The translations under genes were made by a program, and so were the position numbers. Below, piece after piece: positions 1 to 5,490 of a stretch of 9,196 nt of DNA. Origin of the DNA: DATADD01 sp036258675 (GTDB taxonomy: Bacteria; Actinomycetota; CADDZG01; WHSQ01). A model generated the notes under the pieces. It searched no databases, had not been told where the DNA came from, and worked only from the letters and a program-made list of their open reading frames with translations. The DNA lies in the NCBI GenBank assembly GCA_036258675.1, contig DATADD010000075.1, forward strand, positions 1-9,196, in the 5' to 3' direction. The first letter of the stretch is position 1, and every line of letters starts with the position of its first letter.

Positions 1-624
1 GCGGCCCGCGCGCGCCGCGGCCGCCTCGTCGAGCGCGCGGGAGCGGGCCGTGTCGATCTTGCCGGGAGCCACGCACGCCACCCTGATGCCTCGGGGCCCG
101 AGCTCCTTGGACAGGGTCTTCGCGAAACCCACCACGGCGGCTCGCAGAGAGTTGGACAGGAGCAGGCCCTCGATGACCTCTTTGGTCGACCACGACGTCA
201 CGAACACGAGGCTGCCGCGCCCCCGCGCGGCCATGCCCGGCGCGACCGCGCGCGCGAGGCCCCACGCGGACCTCAGGGTGATCTCGTAGGCGGCGCGCAG
301 GGCGTCTTCGTCGAGGTTCAGGAAGAGGCCGGGCGGAGGTCCGCCGGCGTTGGAGACGAGCACGTCGACGGGGCCGAGCTGGGCCTCGACGGCCGCGTGC
401 GCGGGCGCGATGGCGCCGGCGTCCGCGACGTCGAGAGGGACCGCGACGCAGCGCGCCCCCGAGGCGCCGGCGATCGCCTCGGCCGCCTCCTCCAGGGGGC
501 CGAGCCGGCGCGCCGAGAGCGCCACGGATGCGCCCTCTCGGGCGAGCGCGGCGGCGGCCGCCCGGCCGATGCCGGCCGACGCACCGGTCACCCACGCCAC
601 CCGTCCTCCCAGCCCGAGGTCCAC
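1..624 (-). CDS. Short-chain dehydrogenase/reductase (SDR), C-terminus outside window
   Basis: 208 residues are visible. The frame is open to base 1, so roughly the last 45-55 residues of a usual 250-260 residue SDR are missing. The Rossmann fold is clear: TGASAGIG at residues 13-20 binds the dinucleotide, LDVAD at 64-68, SNAGG at 91-95 and APGKIDT at 187-192. The catalytic tetrad is not classical. Ser144 is present in VTSWS, but the Tyr position reads Ser157 and the Lys position Arg161 (in LSNSLRAAVVG), and the usual Asn is Thr116. This pattern recurs, as I recall, in a divergent SDR subgroup, so it is probably not decay; the substrate is unknown. The GTG start at 624 lies 3 bases after the upstream gene's stop, with GAGG about 9 bases before it. 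It is the last visible gene of the moaA operon. Confidence 0.85.
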   Translation of the reverse strand, partial: MDLGLGGRVAWVTGASAGIGRAAAAALAREGASVALSARRLGPLEEAAEAIAGASGARCVAVPLDVADAGAIAPAHAAVEAQLGPVDVLVSNAGGPPPGLFLNLDEDALRAAYEITLRSAWGLARAVAPGMAARGRGSLVFVTSWSTKEVIEGLLLSNSLRAAVVGFAKTLSKELGPRGIRVACVAPGKIDTARSRALDEAAAARAGR

Positions 625-627
625 CCG

Positions 628-1581
628 CTATCGCCTCGGAGCGAGGACGACCTTGCCGAACAGCGCGTTCCCCGCCATGAGCTCGTAGGCGTCCTCGGCG
701 CGCTCGAGCGGCACGATCCGATCGATCGTGGGCGCGACCGCGCCGCGCGCGAGCAGCGGCACGACCTCGCGTGCGAAGGCGGCCGTGGCGGCGGCCTTCT
801 CGTGGTGCGGCCGGGTCCTGAGCACCGTGCCCGTGAGCGAGAGGCGCTTGCGCAGCAGCGCATCCAGGTCGATCTCGGCGCGCGCTCCGCCGAGCAGTCC
901 GACGAGCACGATGCGTCCGCCGGGGCGGCACACCCGGAGATCGATCCCGATGTAGGGGCCGCCGACGAGATCGAGCACGGCGTCGACCTCGCCGATGCGC
1001 TCGGGGAGGTCGTCGCCGGCGGGGACGCCGCGGTCGAGCCCCAGCGAGACGGCCCGGTCGAGCTTGGCCGGCGTGCGCGATGTCCCCGTCACGCAGGCCC
1101 CCGCGGCCCGCGCCAGAGCGAGCGCTGCGAGCCCGACGCCGCTGGCGACTCCGTGGATCAGTAGCCGCTCGCCCGCCCGCAGCCGGGCCCGCGAGAAGAG
1201 CGCGTCGTGCGCCGTGACGAACGCCTCCGGCACTCCGCCCGCGGCGACGAGGTCGAGACCGTCGGGCACCGCCGCGCACAGCGGCGCGGTCGTGAGCACG
1301 TGGGTCGCGTGGCCCCCGCCCGCGAGGACGCCGAAGACGCGGTCGCCCGGCCCCCACGGCGCGGCCCTCGGCCCCGTCGCGGCGACGGTGCCCGAGAACT
1401 CGAGCCCACACACGTCCGGGGGCGCCCCCGGGGGAGCCGGGTATCGCCCCCTCCTCTGCAGGAGGTCGGCCCGGTTGAGCCCCGCGCCCGCGACCTCGAC
1501 GAGGACCTCGTCGGCAACCGGCTCGGGCGTGTCGCGCTCGACCAGCTGGAGCCCGCCGTCCACGATGCGCAACTGCTTCAG
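628..1581 (-). CDS. NAD(P)H-quinone oxidoreductase, zinc-free MDR family (PIG3/zeta-crystallin type)
   Basis: A 317-residue cytoplasmic protein, usual length for this family, expected to pass electrons from NAD(P)H to quinones or similar acceptors. Seen in sequence: a GroES-like N-terminal domain with NRADLLQRRGRYPAPPG at residues 36-52 and GLEFSG at 59-64, both hallmarks of the PIG3 subgroup; GDRVFGVLAGGG at 79-90; and the nucleotide-binding loop LIHGVASGVG at 141-150. The C-terminus has the typical GKVVL ending. The zinc-binding cysteines of alcohol dehydrogenases are absent. I chose a CTG start at 1581-1579. It overlaps the moaE stop as CTGA, has GGAGAG six bases upstream, and gives a normal N-terminus (MKQLRIVDGG). 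A TTG at 1572 is the alternative if CTG is not used. The physiological substrate cannot be told from sequence. Confidence 0.88.
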   Translation of the reverse strand: MKQLRIVDGGLQLVERDTPEPVADEVLVEVAGAGLNRADLLQRRGRYPAPPGAPPDVCGLEFSGTVAATGPRAAPWGPGDRVFGVLAGGGHATHVLTTAPLCAAVPDGLDLVAAGGVPEAFVTAHDALFSRARLRAGERLLIHGVASGVGLAALALARAAGACVTGTSRTPAKLDRAVSLGLDRGVPAGDDLPERIGEVDAVLDLVGGPYIGIDLRVCRPGGRIVLVGLLGGARAEIDLDALLRKRLSLTGTVLRTRPHHEKAAATAAFAREVVPLLARGAVAPTIDRIVPLERAEDAYELMAGNALFGKVVLAPRR

Positions 1582-2054
1582 TGAGTGCTCTCCACGCGGT
1601 CGTCGCCGGCCTCGGACCCGACCCACGAGGAGCCGTCGGCGTACACCTCCCGCTTCCAGATGGGCACCGAGGACTTGATCGTGTCGATCATCCAGCGGCA
1701 CGCCTCCAGCGCCGGGCCCCGATGGGCCGCGCCGCACGCGACCACGACCGTCGGCTCCCCCAGCTCGCACGGGCCGGTGCGGTGGAGCCCGACCACGCGC
1801 TCGAGGTTCCACCGCCGCGCCGCCTGGCGCGCGATGCCGTCCAACGCCTCCGCCGCGAGCGTGGGGTGGGCCTCGTATTCGAGCCGGACGACGGCGGCGT
1901 CCCGGCGCCCCGGCGCGGCGGGGCTCGAGCGCACGCATCCGACGAAGGCGCCTATGCCGCCGCATCCCGGCGCCGAGGCGTCGGCCAGCGCGCGCGCGAC
2001 GTCGAGACGGCCCGCGGTTACGCCGGTGCGGATGAAGGGCGTCTCCCCGGTCAT
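1578..2054 (-). CDS. moaE: Molybdopterin synthase catalytic (large) subunit MoaE
   Basis: A 158-residue protein, normal for MoaE. With the thiocarboxylated small subunit MoaD it adds two sulfurs to cyclic pyranopterin monophosphate to form molybdopterin. Seen in sequence: GAFVGCVR at 35-42, LEYEAH at 58-63, the HRTG motif at 91-94 followed by ELGEPTVVVAC, AHRGPALEACRWMIDTIK at 110-127, and the PIWKRE active-site block at 131-136. Lys127 and Lys134 match the two essential lysines of the family. The ATG overlaps the moaA stop as ATGA, and its own stop overlaps the next start as CTGA, so it sits in the middle of a translationally coupled operon. No moaD is visible in the window, so the partner subunit must be encoded elsewhere. 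Confidence 0.95.
   Translation of the reverse strand: MTGETPFIRTGVTAGRLDVARALADASAPGCGGIGAFVGCVRSSPAAPGRRDAAVVRLEYEAHPTLAAEALDGIARQAARRWNLERVVGLHRTGPCELGEPTVVVACGAAHRGPALEACRWMIDTIKSSVPIWKREVYADGSSWVGSEAGDDRVESTH
1588..1593 (-). promoter_or_regulatory. Ribosome binding site GGAGAG inside moaE, deciding a CTG start
   Basis: The minus strand reads GGAGAG here, six bases before CTG at 1581-1579. That spacing is ideal for CTG but would be 15 bases for the TTG at 1572, so the site favours the rare CTG start of the quinone oxidoreductase gene. Confidence 0.45.
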
Positions 2055-3067
2055 CCGCCGATCATCGACATGGAGCGCGCCGGCTTGACGAAGCCGGCCT
2101 TGCCGATGCTGTGCCCGGCCCACTTGCGCGCGACGCAGGCGCGCGCGAGCCGGGCGATGTCGTCGTCGCTCGCGCCCTCTCGCAGCGGACCGCGCAGGTC
2201 GGTCTCCTCGAGCGCGAACAGACAGGCTCGCAGCTGGCCGTCGGCGGTCAGGCGCAGCCGATTGCAGCTGTCGCAGAACGGCTGCGTGACGGACGGGATG
2301 ACGGCGACGCGTCCCGGCGCGCCGTCGGCGAAGCGGTAGGGAGTGGCCGGCTCCGGCTCGTCGTCGGTGTCGGGGACGAGGTCGAACTCGGCGGCGATGC
2401 GAGCGATCACGTCGGCTCCCGCGACCACGGCGGCCGGGTCCCACGCGTCCTGGGCATCGAGCGGCATGTACTCGATGAAGCGGACCTCGTAGCCGGTCGC
2501 GCGCGCGAGCCGGGCGAAGTCCACTACCTCGTCTTCGTTGTGGCCCTTGATCACGACCGTGTTGATCTTTACCGGGGTGAGGCCGTGACCCGCCGCGACC
2601 CTCAGCCCGGAGAGCACCTCCCCGAGCGCGTCGCGCAGCGTCATGTCGGCGAAGCGGTGCGCTACGAGCGAGTCGCAAGAAACCGTGACCCGGTCGAGGC
2701 CCGCATCGGCGAGCGCTCGTGCGTGGCGTCCCAGCAACAGGCCGTTGGTTGTCAGCGAGATGTCGAGGTCGCCGCCGAGCCCCCGCAGCATGCGCACGAG
2801 CACGGGGAGGTCGCGACGCACGAGCGGCTCGCCGCCGGTGACCTTGAGGGAGCGGACCCCGAGCTCGACGAGCACGCGCACGAGACGCTCGATCTCCTCG
2901 AACGAGAGGATCTCCTCCTTCGCCATCCACGGGAGACCTTCCGGCGGCATGCAGTAGCGGCAGCGGAAGTTGCAGCGATCGGTGACCGACACCCGCAGGT
3001 CGCTCGCGACGCGGCCGAATGCGTCGGTGAGAGCGCCGCGCTCGACGCGAGCAGGGGCCGTGGACAT
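2051..3067 (-). CDS. moaA: GTP 3',8-cyclase MoaA (radical SAM, molybdenum cofactor synthesis)
   Basis: A 338-residue radical SAM enzyme. With MoaC it converts GTP to cyclic pyranopterin monophosphate, the first stage of molybdenum cofactor synthesis. Seen in sequence: the radical SAM cluster motif C32-x3-C36-x2-C39 in VTDRCNFRCRYCMPP, the SAM-binding GGEP at about residue 97, INTVVIKG in the middle, and the second cluster motif C265-x2-C268-x13-C282. NRLRLTADG lies between its cysteines and carries the arginines that contact GTP. The protein ends in the Gly-Gly tail that is essential in MoaA. The usual VSLDSL reads VSCDSL here, a small change. The ATG at 3067 has no Shine-Dalgarno sequence. 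A weak -10-like GACACT ends six bases before it, so this mRNA may be leaderless too. It is first in the moaA-moaE-oxidoreductase-SDR operon. Confidence 0.97.
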   Translation of the reverse strand: MSTAPARVERGALTDAFGRVASDLRVSVTDRCNFRCRYCMPPEGLPWMAKEEILSFEEIERLVRVLVELGVRSLKVTGGEPLVRRDLPVLVRMLRGLGGDLDISLTTNGLLLGRHARALADAGLDRVTVSCDSLVAHRFADMTLRDALGEVLSGLRVAAGHGLTPVKINTVVIKGHNEDEVVDFARLARATGYEVRFIEYMPLDAQDAWDPAAVVAGADVIARIAAEFDLVPDTDDEPEPATPYRFADGAPGRVAVIPSVTQPFCDSCNRLRLTADGQLRACLFALEETDLRGPLREGASDDDIARLARACVARKWAGHSIGKAGFVKPARSMSMIGG

Positions 3068-3103
3068 GCCCCAAGTGTCCCACGCTGCAGCACGCGCCTG
3101 CGC

Positions 3104-3109
3104 TATCCT
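3104..3109 (+). promoter_or_regulatory. -10 box TATCCT of a leaderless promoter for the SQD1-family gene
   Basis: TATCCT fits the actinobacterial TANNNT -10 consensus and ends eight bases before the GTG start at 3118, so transcription should begin at or next to the start codon. No Shine-Dalgarno sequence precedes the GTG, and the Rossmann fold begins at residue 2, which rules out a later start. No convincing -35 box was seen. Confidence 0.6.
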
Positions 3110-3117
3110 CCCCGCCC

Positions 3118-4278
3118 GTGCGAGTCCTGGTTCTGGGCGGCGACGGGTACCTCGGCTGGCCCACCGCGATGCACCTCTCGGCGGCCGGCCACGACGTCGC
3201 CATCGTCGACAACTTCATGCGCCGCCACATGTCGGTCGAGATCGGCGCCGACTCGCTCACACCGGTGCGCCCGCTGCCGGAGCGCCTCCGGGTCTGGCGG
3301 GCGCGGTCGGGGCGGGCGATCGACGCGCACGTGGGGGACCTCACCGACGCCGCGTTCGTCGATCGGATCGTGTCCGAGGTCCGTCCCGACGCGGTCGTGC
3401 ACTACGGAGAGCAGCCGAGCGCGCCCTACTCGATGATCGACCGCAGGCACGCGGTCGCGACCCAGCGAAACAACGTGCTCGGGACGCTCAACCTGCTGTT
3501 CGCGCTGCGCGACATCGCGCCCGAGTGCCACCTCGTCAAGCTCGGCACGATGGGCGAGTACGGGACCCCCAACGTCGACATCGAAGAAGGGTTCCTCGAG
3601 GTCGTGCACAAGGGGCGCAGGGACACCCTGCCTTTCCCCAAGATGCCGGGCTCCTTCTATCACCTCACCAAGGTCCACGACTCCCACAACATCCACTTCG
3701 CCTGCCGCGTGTGGGGCCTCGCCGCCACCGACCTGAACCAAGGAGTCGTGTACGGCATCAAGACGCCCGAGACCGAGATGGACGATCGCCTCTGCACGCG
3801 CTTCGACTACGACGAGGTCTTCGGGACCGTGCTCAACAGGTTCTGCGTCCAGGCCGTCGTCGGATACCCGCTGACCGTGTACGGGAAGGGCGGGCAGACG
3901 AGAGGCTTTCTCAACATCGTCGACACCCTGCAGTGCGTTCGTTTGGCTGTGGAGAAGCCCGCCGCAGGGGGCGAGTACCGAGTCTTCAACCAGTTCACGG
4001 AGCAGTTCTCCGTGTCCGACCTCGCGGACCGCGTCGCGGCCGTGGGTTCGGCCATGGGCCTCAACGTCGGCGTGGACCGCGTCGGGGATCCGCGCATCGA
4101 GGCCCAGGAGCACTACTACAACGCAGCGCACACGAAGCTGCTCGAGCTGGGCCTGCAGCCGCACCTCCTCACGGCCGAGGTGATCGAGCACCTCATGGCC
4201 ACGATCGAGCGCTACAAGGACCGCGTCCTCCTGCGCCCGATCGCACCTCGCACCCGCTGGGACCCCCGTTCGCGCTGA
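3118..4278 (+). CDS. sqdB: UDP-sulfoquinovose synthase (SQD1/SqdB family)
   Basis: A 386-residue extended SDR that, by family, combines UDP-glucose and sulfite into UDP-sulfoquinovose, the head-group donor for sulfolipid or sulfonated glycans. The match to plant SQD1 is strong along the whole length. NAD loop GGDGYLGW is at 8-14, EQPSAPYSMIDR at 98-109 and NNVLGTLN at 118-125. KLGTMGEYGTP at 141-151 carries the catalytic Thr144. SFYHLTKVHDSHN at 179-191 carries Tyr181 and Lys185. DLNQGVVYG is at 205-213, RFCVQAVVGYPLTVYGKGG around 241-259, FNQFTEQFSV at 290-299 and EHYYNAAHTKL at 331-341. The GTG start is fixed by the Rossmann strand beginning at residue 2 and by the leaderless promoter. No glycosyltransferase of the SqdX/SQD2 type lies nearby, so the final product (membrane sulfolipid or surface glycan) is open. 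Confidence 0.95.
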   Translation: MRVLVLGGDGYLGWPTAMHLSAAGHDVAIVDNFMRRHMSVEIGADSLTPVRPLPERLRVWRARSGRAIDAHVGDLTDAAFVDRIVSEVRPDAVVHYGEQPSAPYSMIDRRHAVATQRNNVLGTLNLLFALRDIAPECHLVKLGTMGEYGTPNVDIEEGFLEVVHKGRRDTLPFPKMPGSFYHLTKVHDSHNIHFACRVWGLAATDLNQGVVYGIKTPETEMDDRLCTRFDYDEVFGTVLNRFCVQAVVGYPLTVYGKGGQTRGFLNIVDTLQCVRLAVEKPAAGGEYRVFNQFTEQFSVSDLADRVAAVGSAMGLNVGVDRVGDPRIEAQEHYYNAAHTKLLELGLQPHLLTAEVIEHLMATIERYKDRVLLRPIAPRTRWDPRSR

Positions 4279-4306
4279 GCGGGCGCCCGGGTCTCACCTC
4301 TCTCAG
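4275..4306. terminator. Possible short bidirectional terminator between convergent genes
   Basis: Only 24 bases separate the two convergent stop codons. The palindrome CGGGCGCCCG (4280-4289) sits between CTGAG (4275-4279) and its inverted copy CTCAG (4302-4306). The structure is modest and has no T-run, so terminator function is a guess from position. Confidence 0.25.
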
Positions 4307-5370
4307 GTCACCTCGGCGGCGATCGCGTCGGCGACCTCGTCCGTGCGCGCCGGAGCCCCGTCCGGGCGAAGGTCCGCCGTGCGGGCCCGGCCGCTTGCGA
4401 GGACCCGCGCGACGGCCCGCTCGACCCGGTCTCCGTGATCGGGCATGCCCATGTGGCGCAGCATGAAGGCGGCGGACAGGATCATGGCCACGGGGTTGGC
4501 GAGGCCACGCCCCGCGATGTCGGGTGCGGATCCGTGCGTCGGCTCGAAGACGGCGAACTCGCGGCCGAGGTTCATGCCGGGCGCGACCCCGAGACCGCCG
4601 ACGAGGCCCGCGCACAGGTCGGAGACGATGTCGCCGTAGAGGTTGGGCAGGACGATCACATCGAGCTCCTCCGGCTGCCACGCCAACCACATCGCGAGCT
4701 CGTCGACCTGGGTCGCCTCGAAGACGACGTCGTCGTAGCTTTCGGCGAGGCTCTCGCCCTCGGACAACCACACACCGTCGGAGAACTTCATGATGTTGGC
4801 CTTGTGGCCAAGCGTCACCTTGCGCCGGCGGTTGCTGCGGGCGTAGTCGAAGGCGTACGCGACTATCGCCCGGGTGGCCGAGATCGACAGCGGCTTGACG
4901 GACACACCGGAGTCGCGGGCGATGGGGAACCCGTGCATGTACTTGAGGAAGCCGCGTAGCTTCTCCAGCTGCGCGGAGCCCTGCTCGAACTCGATGCCCT
5001 CGTAGAGGTCCTCGGTGTTCTCCCGCACGACGACGACGTCGATGCCGCTGAACCGGGAGGGCACCCCGTCGTAGAGCCGGCACGGACGCACGCTGGCGAA
5101 GAGGTCGAGCTCCTGGCGCAGCGTCACGTTGACCGAGCGGAAGCCGGTGCCCACCGGCGTCGTCACGGGGCCCTTGAGGGCGACGCGGTGGGCTCGGATG
5201 GAGTCGAGGAGTCGCGGCGGAAGCGGCGTCCCGTGCCTCTCCGCGACCGCGGCTCCCGCCTCGTGCACGTCCCACTCGATGCCAGCGCCGACCGCATCGA
5301 CGACTCGCACCGTCGCCTCGGTCACCTCCGGCCCGATGCCGTCGCCTGGGATCAGCGTGACCGTGGGCAT
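4303..5370 (-). CDS. Isocitrate dehydrogenase, NAD-type (isocitrate/isopropylmalate dehydrogenase family)
   Basis: A 355-residue enzyme expected to oxidise isocitrate to 2-oxoglutarate in the TCA cycle. Seen in sequence: IPGDGIGPEV at 7-16; KGPVTTPVGTGFRSVNVTLRQ at 66-86, where Ser79, Asn81 and Arg85 are the isocitrate-binding pattern rather than the isopropylmalate one; Arg95; RENTEDLYEG at 116-125; catalytic Lys190; NLYGDIVSD at 243-251 with metal ligands Asp247 and Asp251; and THGSAPDIAG at 278-287. In E. coli NADP-enzyme the last motif reads KY where this has Asp284-Ile285. An acidic residue there repels the NADP phosphate, so NAD is the likely cofactor. The ATG follows TATCCT by seven bases with no Shine-Dalgarno sequence, indicating a leaderless mRNA. 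Tartrate or homoisocitrate dehydrogenase activity cannot be fully excluded. Confidence 0.9.
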   Translation of the reverse strand: MPTVTLIPGDGIGPEVTEATVRVVDAVGAGIEWDVHEAGAAVAERHGTPLPPRLLDSIRAHRVALKGPVTTPVGTGFRSVNVTLRQELDLFASVRPCRLYDGVPSRFSGIDVVVVRENTEDLYEGIEFEQGSAQLEKLRGFLKYMHGFPIARDSGVSVKPLSISATRAIVAYAFDYARSNRRRKVTLGHKANIMKFSDGVWLSEGESLAESYDDVVFEATQVDELAMWLAWQPEELDVIVLPNLYGDIVSDLCAGLVGGLGVAPGMNLGREFAVFEPTHGSAPDIAGRGLANPVAMILSAAFMLRHMGMPDHGDRVERAVARVLASGRARTADLRPDGAPARTDEVADAIAAEVT

Positions 5371-5377
5371 GGGCGAC

Positions 5378-5383
5378 AGGATA
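5378..5383 (-). promoter_or_regulatory. -10 box TATCCT of a leaderless promoter for isocitrate dehydrogenase
   Basis: The minus strand reads TATCCT, then seven bases, then ATG at 5370. It is the same hexamer as the one before the sulfoquinovose synthase gene. There is no Shine-Dalgarno sequence between it and the start. Confidence 0.6.
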
Positions 5384-5403
5384 TGGGCAACCCCCCAACC
5401 CCC

Positions 5404-5437
5404 TTGTGCGTCGTAGGGGTACCCGGAACACTGTTCC
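5404..5437 (+). promoter_or_regulatory. Candidate promoter with overlapping operator palindrome for the S55 gene
   Basis: TTGTGC (5404-5409) and AACACT (5427-5432) are 17 bases apart and could be weak -35 and -10 boxes. The perfect inverted repeat GGAACA-C-TGTTCC (5425-5437) covers the -10 box, and a second small palindrome GGGTACCC (5417-5424) sits directly before it. A regulator bound at 5425-5437 would block the promoter. The boxes are weak and the regulator is unknown. Confidence 0.3.
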
Positions 5438-5449
5438 CGGACGTACCGG

Positions 5450-5475
5450 TGGGCCGCGGTCTCGCGCGCGGCCCA
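5450..5475 (+). promoter_or_regulatory. Strong leader hairpin just upstream of the S55 ribosome binding site
   Basis: TGGGCCGCG (5450-5458) and CGCGGCCCA (5467-5475) are perfect 9-bp complementary arms around an 8-base loop. The stem ends five bases before the Shine-Dalgarno sequence, in what should be the 5' leader of the downstream mRNA. It could stabilise the mRNA or influence ribosome access. Confidence 0.5.
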
Positions 5476-5480
5476 TGAGA

Positions 5481-5487
5481 GGAGGAG
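5481..5487 (+). promoter_or_regulatory. Ribosome binding site GGAGGAG for the S55 gene
   Basis: This near-perfect Shine-Dalgarno sequence ends three bases before ATG 5491. It fixes the start, and contrasts with the neighbouring genes that have none. Confidence 0.8.
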
Positions 5488-5490
5488 ACG

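Noticed and set aside
1582..1965. N-terminal extension of the quinone oxidoreductase up to 1965
   Set aside because: The extension overlaps moaE and is Arg-rich shadow sequence. The MDR fold starts just after 1581.
2111..3436. A 441-codon plus-strand frame opposite moaA
   Set aside because: It runs across moaA and into the next gene in the wrong frame and has no recognisable fold.
3103..4191. A 362-codon minus-strand frame opposite the sulfoquinovose synthase gene
   Set aside because: Low-complexity Val/Asp/Arg/His-rich shadow with no domain. The opposite strand encodes a full SQD1-like enzyme.
5425..5437. LexA (SOS) box
   Set aside because: GAAC and GTTC half-sites are present but three bases apart, whereas Gram-positive LexA boxes have four. 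I kept it only as a generic palindrome.
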